The notes: generated by a model from the sequence alone, not told the origin. Shown: positions 1 to 7,361, counted from the stretch's first letter. The stretch is DNA of 17,195 bases from CAYLNH01 sp964384625 (GCA_964384625.1 CAYLNH010000148.1:1-17195), one strand, 5' to 3'. Made by a program: numbers and translations.

Positions 1-430
1 CCGTTACGCTTACGTTCGTATGCGGCCGTAATTCGGCCCTTCAGGCCTGGGTTAATGGGCAAAATTACCAACCCAGGCCGATGGCCTGGGCTTCATCAAT
101 GTCGACCCGTTGGGCCCCGGACGGAGGTCTTGAGGCTGATCTTCACGGTTTCGCCGCACCCGCCCCTTCCACCGCCTGCCGCGAAACGGGTGTCAGATCG
201 GGTCGCCGTCCTCCGGGGAAAAGGGCTACTGCAGCTCCTTCAGAGTTGATCCTCGACGCAACCGATACCCGGGGTAGGCCTTGACGGCCAACCCCAGGCT
301 GAAAACTGCCATGCCGGCAGCGTGAGGAACGCCGGCGACATCTCCGCTTTGCCGGGAATCGCCTTGCATCCCGCCGCCGCCGTCCCAGAGTACAGCTTCG
401 TCCATAATCTCAGCTACTGGAGCCTGTTCC
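1..430. other. Gene-free leader region with hairpins
   Basis: I see no convincing coding region before the URO-D-like gene. The short open frames here have no recognisable protein features and no good ribosome binding site. The first 90 bases are rich in inverted repeats, listed separately. A weaker five-base stem lies around 306-320 (CTGCC/GGCAG). The region probably contains the promoter of the gene starting at 431, but I could not pick out a clear -35/-10 pair. Confidence 0.5.
24..90. repeat. Three overlapping inverted-repeat arms (alternative hairpins)
   Basis: A small stem GGCCG/CGGCC (24-28 with 34-38, loop TAATT) is followed by three related arms: GGCCTGGGTT at 44-53, AACCCAGGCC at 70-79 and GGCCTGGG at 83-90. 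The middle arm can pair perfectly with the upstream arm (10 bp, 16-base loop) or with the downstream arm (8 bp, 3-base loop GAT), but not with both. Mutually exclusive stems of this kind occur in attenuators and riboswitch expression platforms, and also in decaying repeat elements. No U-run follows, so a classical terminator is not supported. Confidence 0.6.
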
Positions 431-1498
431 ATGGAGACGATGACCACGCACGAACGCGTCACCTGTATGTTTGAACACCGCGAAGCCGACCGCATCCCCC
501 TCAGCGAGAGCCCGTGGGGCGCCACCCGCGAACGCTGGAACCGCGAAGGCCTCGACGGCCGCAATTACGTTGATTACTTCGGCCTCGACCATTTCAACCA
601 GGTCCGCGTCGACATCAGCCCGCGGTTGCCGACCGACGTCATCGAAGAAACCGACGAGTACAAGATCTTCAAGACCGCCTGGGGCGCGACAATGAAGGAC
701 TGGAAACACCAGGCCAGCGTCCCGGAAGTCATCGATGTCACCATCAAGAGTGCGGATGACTGGTATGAGATCAAGAAACGCATGACGCCGAGCGACGACC
801 GGATCAACTGGGATCATCTGAAGACGAACTTCCCGAAGTGGCGTGAAAACGGTCACTGGATCATGTTCGGCGGCTGGTTTGGATTCGACGTCACCCATGC
901 GCGGATGACCGGCACCGAACGCTGCCTCATGGCGCTGATCGAGGATCCCGAGTGGATCGTTGATATCTGGCAGACCGAACTGGACATGTGCCTGACGCTG
1001 TTCGACCGCATCTGGGACGAGGGCTATCACTTCGACGCAATCAGGTGGCCGGATGATATGGGCTACAAACACAGCCAGTTCTTTTCGTTGAACACCTATC
1101 GCCAACACCTGAAGCCGATTCATCAGCAGGCGATTGACTGGGCCCATGCCAAAGGCATCAAGGCAATGCTGCATTCCTGCGGGGATATCCATCCGTTTGT
1201 CCCGGATCTGGTGGAGATGGGCCTGGATTATCTGAACCCGATCGAGGTGAAGGCCGGCTTGGACCCGATCGCGATCAAGGACGAGTTCGGCAAGGACCTG
1301 GTCCTGCACGGCGGCATCAACGCGTTGACCTGGGCGGATGTGGACAAGATGGAAGAAACCGTGCGCGAGGTGGTGCCGAAGATGATGGAAGGCGGCGGCT
1401 ATATCTTCGCTACCGACCATTCCACGCCGTCGAATGTCGGCCTCGAGGACTTCCGCCGCATTATCGCCGTCGTCAAGGACGTCGGTTCCTACAAGTGA
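431..1498 (+). CDS. URO-D superfamily protein (corrinoid methyltransferase-like)
   Basis: A 355-residue protein of the uroporphyrinogen decarboxylase fold family. The N-terminus matches the family pattern of an ERV helix followed by a D-R-I-P-L strand (about residues 8-24). The segment around residues 247-270 (LHSCGDI, then a helix and DYLNPIE) corresponds to the metal-binding strand of methylcobamide:CoM methyltransferases, with His248 and Cys250 as likely zinc ligands. ATDHSTP near residue 330 sits where those enzymes carry their third ligand. A heme-biosynthetic role is unlikely, because the length and the HSCG motif fit the methyltransferase-like branch better; the substrate is unknown. 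I chose the ATG at 431 because GGAG lies 8 bases upstream; an in-frame ATG at 440 is the alternative. No corrinoid protein gene is adjacent. A second, more diverged family member is at 12535. Confidence 0.85.
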   Translation: METMTTHERVTCMFEHREADRIPLSESPWGATRERWNREGLDGRNYVDYFGLDHFNQVRVDISPRLPTDVIEETDEYKIFKTAWGATMKDWKHQASVPEVIDVTIKSADDWYEIKKRMTPSDDRINWDHLKTNFPKWRENGHWIMFGGWFGFDVTHARMTGTERCLMALIEDPEWIVDIWQTELDMCLTLFDRIWDEGYHFDAIRWPDDMGYKHSQFFSLNTYRQHLKPIHQQAIDWAHAKGIKAMLHSCGDIHPFVPDLVEMGLDYLNPIEVKAGLDPIAIKDEFGKDLVLHGGINALTWADVDKMEETVREVVPKMMEGGGYIFATDHSTPSNVGLEDFRRIIAVVKDVGSYK

Positions 1499-1547
1499 GC
1501 AAGACGCTGCCGGTCCGCTGCACCCGCCGCGTGAAGATTTTCTGACC

Positions 1548-1586
1548 CCCATCAGCCGGCCTGATGGGCAAATCAGATGTCTGATT
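1548..1586 (+). terminator. Two tandem hairpins after the URO-D-like gene
   Basis: Stem one is CCCATCAG/CTGATGGG (1548-1555 with 1561-1568, loop CCGGC). Stem two is AATCAGA/TCTGATT (1571-1577 with 1580-1586, loop TG). They begin about 50 bases after the stop codon, which suits transcript termination or 3'-end protection. Neither is followed by a T-run, so intrinsic termination is not proven. The two stems share the core ATCAG/CTGAT, so alternative pairing is possible. Confidence 0.4.
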
Positions 1587-1644
1587 ATACCACGGGAAGT
1601 GGGAGAGCGGCGGGCAACTGCCTTTCATCAAACCTCGCGCTCAG

Positions 1645-1731
1645 CCACGGCACGAGGCCGTGGGGGCCGGGAAGGCTTCTTGCCGCAGGTGTAGCCGACG
1701 AACCATTACTCCGACAGCGACGAGGCTGTCG
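1645..1731. repeat. Pair of hairpins with a shared ACGAG loop
   Basis: CCACGGC/GCCGTGG (1645-1651 with 1657-1663, loop ACGAG) and CGACAGC/GCTGTCG (1712-1718 with 1725-1731, loop GACGAG) both have 7-bp perfect stems and nearly the same loop, although the stems differ in sequence. Compensating stems around a conserved loop suggest copies of a small structured repeat family. Confidence 0.45.
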
Positions 1732-1781
1732 TGGTGACAGTTCCCGTTCTTGACGCGGCACCCGCGGCGGTCGACTTCCGC

Positions 1782-1810
1782 TTGACACCCCGGCGCCGCC
1801 TGGTTATTGT
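1782..1810 (+). promoter_or_regulatory. Probable promoter of the first GntR-LacI regulator
   Basis: A perfect TTGACA (1782-1787) is followed after 17 bases by TATTGT (1805-1810, four of six matches to TATAAT). An AT-rich tract (GTATATAAATT) begins there. The start codon at 1849 lies about 30 bases beyond the expected transcription start. Confidence 0.55.
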
Positions 1811-1843
1811 ATATAAATTGTTAAAATAACTGAAATGGTTATT
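1803..1843. promoter_or_regulatory. Three GTTATT half-sites, possible operator
   Basis: GTTATT occurs at 1803-1808, its reverse complement AATAAC at 1825-1830, and GTTATT again at 1838-1843. All three lie between the -10 box and the start codon of the GntR-LacI regulator. The first and third extend to an identical TGGTTATT. This is a plausible autoregulatory operator, but the site is AT-rich and short motifs recur by chance. Confidence 0.3.
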
Positions 1844-1848
1844 TATCG

Positions 1849-2952
1849 ATGAATCCGTTGGCGATTTCGAAGAAGACACGGGCGGAGCAGGTTTATGACC
1901 GGCTGCGGCAGCTGATTACGGGGCCGGAGCTGGCGTGCGGCGACCGGCTGCAGCCGGTCCGCACGCTGGCCGGCCTGTTTGAGACCAGTGTACCGACGGT
2001 GATGCAGGCGCTGTCGCGGCTGGCGGACGAGGGGCTGGTGGATCGCCGGCCGGGGTCCGGTGTTTATGTGGCGGCGGCGTCGGGGCCGTCGGCTCTGGCC
2101 GGCACGGTGGTGCTGTGCCTGGAGGCGGGGGCGCATGTGTTCGGCGACCTGGCGTCCCGTCTGCTTCACGAACTGCAGGCGCGGCAGTATGTGGCGGGTC
2201 TGGTGGACAACACCAGCCCGAACGCGGATGTGCTGCTGCGCGCCATTTCGCAATCGGATGCGGGCTGCCTGGTGGTTCACGGCAATCTTCATTTCCCGTT
2301 TTCGATCCTGCAGGAACCGGCGCTTCAGCGCCAGCCGGTGATCGGCGTAATCGACTGGGAGACGGACCTGGAGCTTCCTGGGGTCACATGTGTTCTCAGC
2401 GACTATGAACGGGGCGGCCGGCTGGTGGCGGAACATCTGGCTGAGCTGGGGCATGACCACATCCTGATCGTCGGCAGTTCGACGCAGATCTGGTTCCTCG
2501 ATCACGAGGACCGGCGGGTCAATCCGCTGCAGCGCAGTTTTGTGGCGGCGTGGGCCGGCCGCAACGGCACCTGGGAAGCGCTGGCCAGTCGGGAGACGGA
2601 CACGACCACGATCGATGAGGAGGCGTTGACGGCGATCTTCCGGCACCCCGAACCGCCGACGGCGATCTTCGGTCTACGTGATACGGAGGCCGGTCTGGCC
2701 AGTCGCATTCTCAAGCGCCGCCTGCCGCAGGTTGCCGAGAAGGTGGCGGTCATCGGCTATTACGACACCCCGTGGGCGACCTCCGCCGACCCGGCAATGA
2801 CCTCGGTAAATCTGAATCTCGAGGCGCTGGCGGCTGCGGTGATGGACCGCCTCGATCCCCTTCTGGCCGGCTGCAGCCGGCCTGGCGACAGCATCCGGAT
2901 TCCGCCGGTACTGAAGGTCCGCGAGACCAGCCGGCGCCGGTCAACGTGGTAA
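1849..2952 (+). CDS. GntR-type winged helix fused to LacI-type sensor: transcriptional regulator
   Basis: A 367-residue regulator. Residues of about 10-75 form a GntR-family winged helix; the recognition region runs from LAGLFETSVPTVMQAL to a wing ending in RRPGSGVYV. From about residue 85 to the end it resembles the periplasmic-binding-protein fold of LacI regulators, with strands such as GCLVVHG and PVIGVIDWE, the segment GGRLVAEHLAELGHDHI typical of LacI sensors, and VAVIGYYDTPWA near the C-terminus. In this family the sensor domain usually binds a sugar and alters DNA binding by a dimer. The start has no clear Shine-Dalgarno sequence. The stop lies 14 bases before the next gene, so the two are probably co-transcribed. 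It probably controls the following pseudopilin and GH10 genes. The ligand is unknown. Confidence 0.88.
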   Translation: MNPLAISKKTRAEQVYDRLRQLITGPELACGDRLQPVRTLAGLFETSVPTVMQALSRLADEGLVDRRPGSGVYVAAASGPSALAGTVVLCLEAGAHVFGDLASRLLHELQARQYVAGLVDNTSPNADVLLRAISQSDAGCLVVHGNLHFPFSILQEPALQRQPVIGVIDWETDLELPGVTCVLSDYERGGRLVAEHLAELGHDHILIVGSSTQIWFLDHEDRRVNPLQRSFVAAWAGRNGTWEALASRETDTTTIDEEALTAIFRHPEPPTAIFGLRDTEAGLASRILKRRLPQVAEKVAVIGYYDTPWATSADPAMTSVNLNLEALAAAVMDRLDPLLAGCSRPGDSIRIPPVLKVRETSRRRSTW

Positions 2953-2966
2953 ACGAAAGGTCAGCC

Positions 2967-3827
2967 ATGCGACATCAGGCCGTCTTCACCTTGATTGAGC
3001 TGCTGGTGGTCATCGCGATTGTCTCGATCCTGGCGGCGATGCTGCTGCCGGTGTTGACAACGGCCCGGGAGAAAGCCCGGCGGACGGCCTGCCTGAGCAA
3101 TTTGAAGCAGATGTACACGGGAGCGGTGTTGTACAGCGACGACTACGACGGCAACTCGGCGTACGGCAACGCCCTCGATCGCGGCGACTGGCGGCAGGAC
3201 TCATTGTTGTCCAACACATGGTACAACCCGTCGTCAACCCTGTACCGCAGCGGCTGGTTCTACCTGTTTGCCGGCCGTTATGTGGATGCGGCCCTGCTCA
3301 CCTGTCCGTCACAGAGCCGGGTACCGAAAAATGTATTCGGCACGGAGCCGATCACCATGCGGCGGACCGGCTATGAGCTGCCGTCGCAGGCCGGCGGGTC
3401 GGGCGAACCGAGCTGGTACGCCCTGCATCATTACGGCTACCGCTTCAACCATTCCGGGATGAACTGCAACAACGTTCGGCCGTCAAGCAACGGCGTCGGC
3501 AAGTATGTACCGAAGGTCTTCGGCCGGTCCGACTACAACGAGTTTGTGCTGTTCTGGGACACGGCCTCGCGCAAACTGGACGTTACGACCTGGCAGTTGC
3601 GGCAGGACAAGGAAGGCAACCGCTGGGCTCACCAACAGGGCGGCAATATGGCGGGGATCGACGGTTCGGCCCGGTGGGTGAAGAACCGCTTCTGGGCCGA
3701 CACGACGGGCAACGGAGAAGCCTGCTCCTGGCCGGCCGGTGAAACGGGATACGGCTTCGTCGGCCTCAACCTCCGGGTCAGTTGGGTCTGGACCGGGTAC
3801 GACCACTACTTCAACGACAGGCACTGA
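2967..3827 (+). CDS. Prepilin-type (H-X9-DG) pseudopilin-like protein
   Basis: A 286-residue protein with a type IV pilin-like N-terminus: a six-residue leader, then FTLIELLVVIAIVSILAAML as the hydrophobic helix, then the charged helix AREKARRTACLSNLKQM. The +5 glutamate is present, but the residue before the cleavage site is valine instead of the usual glycine. Near the C-terminus HQQGGNMAGIDG matches the H-X9-DG motif of prepilin-processing-associated proteins common in PVC bacteria. It is expected to sit in the inner membrane with the C-terminal domain outside. I chose the ATG at 2967 because it places the leader immediately before the helix and has GAAAGG upstream; an in-frame upstream extension to 2772 lies inside the regulator gene. 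It has no secretion or pilus genes beside it. Exact function is unknown. Confidence 0.88.
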   Translation: MRHQAVFTLIELLVVIAIVSILAAMLLPVLTTAREKARRTACLSNLKQMYTGAVLYSDDYDGNSAYGNALDRGDWRQDSLLSNTWYNPSSTLYRSGWFYLFAGRYVDAALLTCPSQSRVPKNVFGTEPITMRRTGYELPSQAGGSGEPSWYALHHYGYRFNHSGMNCNNVRPSSNGVGKYVPKVFGRSDYNEFVLFWDTASRKLDVTTWQLRQDKEGNRWAHQQGGNMAGIDGSARWVKNRFWADTTGNGEACSWPAGETGYGFVGLNLRVSWVWTGYDHYFNDRH

Positions 3828-3914
3828 CGGGCCGCGGCGACACATCGGCGGCGACACTGGCAACCGTTCGCAACCAGGGTAGTGTCCACCGGTAGAACGC
3901 AAGGAGGACCTGCC

Positions 3915-5156
3915 ATGACTGCGGTTGCATTGAGCTCGGAAGCGATTGACGAACGAATCCGGAACCATCGAACGGCGAATATCGCGCTGCTGGTGAAGGG
4001 CGACGACGGCAGGCCCCTGGCCGACACCGACGTGACCCTGAAGCAGGAGAACCACGTTTTCGGATTCGGCAGCAACGCCTTCAAACTCGGCCGCTGCCGC
4101 AACGCGAAAGACAACGCCGCCTACAAGCGGCGCTTCCGATCGCTGCTGAACTTCGCGACGCTGCCGTTCTACTGGGGCAGTTACGAACGCGAGCCCGGAC
4201 GAACCCGGCAAGCGGACATCCGCCGGATGGCCGAGTGGTGCCGGCGCAACGGCATCCGCGCGAAGGGACATCCGCTCTGCTGGCACGAGGTCCCCTGCGG
4301 TTGGCTCGAAGGCCGTTCCCTGCGGGAGGTGGAGCGGCTGCAGTTGGACCGGATCACGCGGGAGGTCGGCTCGTTCGCCGGCCTGATCGATACCTGGGAC
4401 GTGCTCAACGAGGTCTGCGTCATGCCGCACTGGAACCGGTCGGACCTGGTGTCGATCCCGCGGCTCTGCCGCAAACTGGGACGCGTGGAGTTGATCAAGC
4501 GCTGCCTGCAGACAGCCCGCCGCGCCAATCCCGGGGCCGTCTTGATCCTGAACGACTACGACGTCTCGCCGCGCTATGAAAAACTGATCGCCGATTGTCT
4601 CAAGGCCGGCGTGCATTTTGATGTGATCGGCATCCAGTCGCACATGCACGCCGGGTATTGGGGCGCTGCGAAGACCTGGGATGTGCTCGAACGATTTGCC
4701 CGCTTCGGCAAACCGCTGCACTTCACCGAAGCCACCTTGCTGTCCGGCCGGCTGAAGACCGACGGCGACTGGCACAAGCCCCGCCGGAATTGGAGGAGCA
4801 CCCGCAGCGGCGAAGCCCGGCAGGAGCGCGAGGTCGTGGAGTTCTATCGCCTGCTCTACTCGCATCCGGCGGTGGCGGCCGTCACCTGGTGGGATTTCTC
4901 GGACCAGAACGCCTGGCAGGGCGCTCCGGCCGGCTTCATCCGCGACGACATGTCGCCCAAACCGGCATACACCGCGCTGCGCCAGCTCGTCAAAGGCGAC
5001 TGGTGGACCGGCACGAAGCGGCTGACCACCGATGCCGCCGGCCAGGTCCGCGTTCAATTGGGCCTCGGCGAGTATCTGGTGAGCGCCGGCCGATCATCCG
5101 GCACGCTGTCGATCACCAGACCGGGCTACAGCCGAAGACGGATCACCTGCGCCTGA
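3915..5156 (+). CDS. Glycoside hydrolase family 10 (xylanase-like)
   Basis: A 413-residue GH10 enzyme, predicted to cleave beta-1,4-xylan or xylo-oligosaccharides with retention. The N-terminal strand region (VKGDDGRPLADTDVTL) leads into FGFGSNAF, the start of the barrel. GHPLCWHE (residues 118-125) matches the conserved H-x3-WH strand. TWDVLNE carries the acid/base Glu166, QSHMH is the following strand, and HFTEA carries the nucleophile Glu272. TWWDFSDQNAW is the usual late tryptophan-rich strand. The last 50 or so residues form a small beta-rich tail. No signal peptide is visible, so the enzyme is probably cytoplasmic and acts on imported fragments. AAGGAGG lies 7 bases before the ATG at 3915, which decides the start over an in-frame ATG at 3882. 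It is the third gene of the regulator-pseudopilin-GH10 cassette. Confidence 0.9.
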   Translation: MTAVALSSEAIDERIRNHRTANIALLVKGDDGRPLADTDVTLKQENHVFGFGSNAFKLGRCRNAKDNAAYKRRFRSLLNFATLPFYWGSYEREPGRTRQADIRRMAEWCRRNGIRAKGHPLCWHEVPCGWLEGRSLREVERLQLDRITREVGSFAGLIDTWDVLNEVCVMPHWNRSDLVSIPRLCRKLGRVELIKRCLQTARRANPGAVLILNDYDVSPRYEKLIADCLKAGVHFDVIGIQSHMHAGYWGAAKTWDVLERFARFGKPLHFTEATLLSGRLKTDGDWHKPRRNWRSTRSGEARQEREVVEFYRLLYSHPAVAAVTWWDFSDQNAWQGAPAGFIRDDMSPKPAYTALRQLVKGDWWTGTKRLTTDAAGQVRVQLGLGEYLVSAGRSSGTLSITRPGYSRRRITCA

Positions 5157-5173
5157 AGGGGGTCGACGCGGGT

Positions 5174-5186
5174 CCGCCGACGGCGG
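5174..5186. terminator. Short GC hairpin between convergent genes
   Basis: CCGCC/GGCGG (5174-5178 with 5182-5186, loop GAC) lies in the 47-base gap between the 3' ends of the GH10 gene and the UbiA-like gene. Its position suits a bidirectional terminator. The stem is only 5 bp and there is no T-run, so support is weak. Confidence 0.25.
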
Positions 5187-5203
5187 GGTTGCTGCCGGCG
5201 GCC

Positions 5204-6100
5204 CTACCATTCCTGCTTGCCGAGTACGCGCGACAAGCGCCACGAGATCGGCCAGAGCAGCATCACGCCGGCCACCCAATAGCAGTTTGACCGCGTCCCG
5301 ACCGCGACCCAGAAGGCCTGGACAAAAATCAGATGGCGGTACAGCCAGGGCGTCAGCGGCGACAGTTTGTGCGGTTCCCGCAGGAGCCAGAGGACAATCG
5401 CGATATACAGCGTGTTGGCGACGAATACCGCCAGGGCAATCCAGACGCCGGAGCAGCCGGCGCCGGTCAAGGTGTTCAACCCGGTGAAGATAATCGGCAG
5501 CGGCGACAGACAGAAACAGACGACCGCCAGTCGCGATGTCGGTTTGGGTTGTCGCCGCGGCGCCATCCAGCCGATGGTCCCGGCGACATAGAAACAGGCG
5601 GCGGCGGCCACTTGCGCCTGCGAAATCTGGAGGTTGACGATGGCCGTGCCGAGGAGCAGGTAGAGCGCCTGACAGGTCGACCGGAACAAGGTGCCGAGTA
5701 CGGGGATGTGCCGCCCGAACCCCTGATACGAAACGGTCAGCAGGACCAGCGTAAAGGCTACGACGAAGGCCTCGAGCCGGGCCGCCCCCGCCAGAACGAG
5801 GGCCGCTGTAAAGGCAAAGATGCAGGCGATCATGGCGGCCCGGTGGGAGATCCTGCCGGACGGCAGCGGCCGGGACGGGTGCAGGTTGTGATCGATGTGG
5901 CGATCGAACCAGTCATTCAACAGGAAGCCGCCGCCGAGGCACAGCACCCCGGCCGCCACCACGGCCCACACCCGCCAGTCGGCGGCCCGGAGCCCGCCGG
6001 CCAGCGCGATGCCCGCCAGCGTCGCTCCGGGAACCGTCAGCAATTCCTGTGGTCGCCACAGTTCGAGCCAGGCCTGCCATCGGCGAGTTTGCTGCGCCAT
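5204..6100 (-). CDS. UbiA-type prenyltransferase-like membrane protein
   Basis: A 298-residue, strongly hydrophobic protein with about eight or nine predicted membrane helices. Residues 62-82 carry the first aspartate-rich motif of the UbiA superfamily (NDWFD, then Asp70, then RPLPSG), which binds the magnesium-diphosphate of a polyprenyl donor. Family members attach prenyl chains to aromatic acceptors, heme or phosphoribosyl groups. The second aspartate-rich motif is not visible: the corresponding loop reads VAGTIGWMAPRRQPKP, with no acidic residue. The protein may therefore use a different acceptor or be an atypical branch. The start at 6100 has GGAGG about 9 bases upstream. It converges with the GH10 gene and lies 309 bases downstream of the CBM9-like gene on the same strand, too far to assume one operon. 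Confidence 0.82.
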   Translation of the reverse strand: MAQQTRRWQAWLELWRPQELLTVPGATLAGIALAGGLRAADWRVWAVVAAGVLCLGGGFLLNDWFDRHIDHNLHPSRPLPSGRISHRAAMIACIFAFTAALVLAGAARLEAFVVAFTLVLLTVSYQGFGRHIPVLGTLFRSTCQALYLLLGTAIVNLQISQAQVAAAACFYVAGTIGWMAPRRQPKPTSRLAVVCFCLSPLPIIFTGLNTLTGAGCSGVWIALAVFVANTLYIAIVLWLLREPHKLSPLTPWLYRHLIFVQAFWVAVGTRSNCYWVAGVMLLWPISWRLSRVLGKQEW

Positions 6101-6409
6101 GGGAATCTGCCTCCGCCGTTACACCTGCAATTCGTTGTCGGCAACATGCCGGGCAGTTCCGGTGGATTTCAAGTTGTTCCGGTCAATTCCGCCAATCCGC
6201 GAAACCGTTAAGCCTGGACTCAACAGCACCGTCCCCAGGCTTCGAGGGGCGGACACAACGTGAGCTTCGAGCGACCTGGACCACCCGGTCTGGTGCGCCG
6301 GCAGGGCCGAGGCGGCAGGCCTGTAAGTGCTGGAGGTATCCCGGCCCAGAGGGAGCCGAATTGCAGCTGCGCGTGAACAAGAATTCAACGGTTTCGCACC
6401 CGCATCCGG
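6101..6409. other. Intergenic region with no gene seen
   Basis: This 309-base gap lies between the 3' end of the CBM9-like gene and the start of the UbiA-like gene, both on the minus strand. Open frames on either strand have no recognisable features. It includes a GTTCCGGT repeat (near 6156 and 6177) and the UbiA-like gene's ribosome binding site next to 6100. I saw no clear promoter. Confidence 0.4.
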
Positions 6410-7198
6410 CTATTTCAGCATGATGTAACGCATCGACATCGGCGTCACGTGGGGGCAGCCGGTACTCGTCGGATTCCAGTTGAGGTGATGAAACACCCGC
6501 TTGCCGGTTTCGGGGTTCAGCGGCCGGGTGTAGCGGATGAAGTTGGCTTTGATCAGCTGGTACCGTTTCAGCTCCGGCGGCAGGTCCGCGCGCTGCAGGA
6601 CTTCGGCAGCGGGGATTACCATCTCGACGATCCAGGCCACCAGTTTGCCGTCCCGCCGTACATCAGACGTTGCCGCTTTGAAGCCGCCGGGGTTCCACGC
6701 CAGATCCATCTTGTGGCCCTTGCGCTTGCGTTCGTCCCAGTTGATGGCGCTGGCCGGATAGCTCGGGGCCTGCTCCCAGGTGTGATAGACATCGCCGGTG
6801 ACGGCTTTGGGACTGACCACCCACTCGGTGTAGTGCAGCATGTCGCCGCGGACATCCAGGAAGACTTCGGCAACATCTTCCTCGTGCAGTTTATCGTCGT
6901 GCTTCGTCTTGCCGGCCTGGTACTGCGGCGCTTTGCAGACAAAACCGAAATACAGTTTGTCCGCTTGCCACAAGACGCGGACCCGCGTTTCATAGCGCGG
7001 ATCGTCGGCCACTGAGTTTTTGGCGCCGCTTGCCGCAACAAACGGCTCGGTCAACATTGTCTGCTGCCAGTCGGGCTCGTCCAGTTTGCCGTCGATGGTG
7101 ATTGGCCCGGTCACCTGCCGGGCCGTCAGGAACGTGTCGGTTTTGCAGCCGACGCCGAAGACGACGACGATTATCAGGCCCCATGTTTTCCAGTGCAT
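6410..7198 (-). CDS. CBM9-like carbohydrate-binding lipoprotein
   Basis: A 262-residue protein. The first 18 residues look like a lipoprotein signal peptide: a basic start, the hydrophobic core GLIIVVVFGV, and a Cys at residue 18 preceded by Val-Gly. The remainder fits the family 9 carbohydrate-binding module: GPITIDGKLDEPDWQQ near residue 31, the strand LYFGFVCKAP, EEDVAEVFLDVRGD followed by a Y-x-E-W-x-V-x-P strand, VAWIVEMVIPAAEV, and a C-terminal NFIRYTRP strand. No catalytic domain is attached, so it probably binds glycan at the cell surface or in the periplasm. AAAGGAGA lies 6 bases before the ATG. It follows the second pseudopilin gene on the same strand after about 150 bases, making it the likely third gene of the minus-strand cassette. 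Confidence 0.82.
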   Translation of the reverse strand: MHWKTWGLIIVVVFGVGCKTDTFLTARQVTGPITIDGKLDEPDWQQTMLTEPFVAASGAKNSVADDPRYETRVRVLWQADKLYFGFVCKAPQYQAGKTKHDDKLHEEDVAEVFLDVRGDMLHYTEWVVSPKAVTGDVYHTWEQAPSYPASAINWDERKRKGHKMDLAWNPGGFKAATSDVRRDGKLVAWIVEMVIPAAEVLQRADLPPELKRYQLIKANFIRYTRPLNPETGKRVFHHLNWNPTSTGCPHVTPMSMRYIMLK

Positions 7199-7315
7199 GC
7201 GATTCTCCTTTGTGCTGCCGGCCGGTGGATTTCTGTGTTCTGTCAGAATTTCATGGTTGTCATTTTATTGCCGCGCATTCGTCCGGCCCCAATGACGTTG
7301 CTTCTGCCAATTGGC

Positions 7316-7361
7316 CGCGGCCTTCGGCCGCGCGGTTCTTCTCTCGGGCTCACTCGAGCCC
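7316..7361 (-). terminator. Two hairpins at the 3' end of the second pseudopilin gene
   Basis: GGGCTC/GAGCCC (7346-7351 with 7356-7361, loop of 4) overlaps the pseudopilin stop codon. CGCGGCC/GGCCGCG (7316-7322 with 7326-7332, loop of 3) follows it on the minus strand. They could cause partial termination or stabilise the upstream transcript before the CBM9-like gene. There is no U-run after the second stem, so strong intrinsic termination is not supported. Confidence 0.4.

Larger units (their letters stand above)
1499..1848. other. Hairpin-rich intergenic region
   Basis: This 350-base gap between the URO-D-like gene and the first GntR-LacI regulator holds no credible gene. It contains four perfect hairpins (described separately), a tract GCCGGGAAGGCTT near 1666-1678 that is nearly repeated near 13827, and the regulator's probable promoter at its right end. 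Confidence 0.6.

Noticed and set aside
410..1552. Long minus-strand open frame (380 codons) opposite the first URO-D-like gene
   Set aside because: It is an antisense shadow produced by GC-biased codon use; the plus-strand protein has clear family motifs.
3483..5057. Minus-strand open frame of 524 codons opposite the GH10 gene
   Set aside because: Antisense shadow; it has no recognisable domains and crosses the gap between two real genes.
5333..6211. Plus-strand open frame opposite the UbiA-like gene
   Set aside because: Antisense shadow; the minus strand has the NDxxD motif and membrane helices.
6250..6409. Possible tRNA or small RNA in the GC-rich gap
   Set aside because: I could not fold a cloverleaf or find conserved tRNA boxes.
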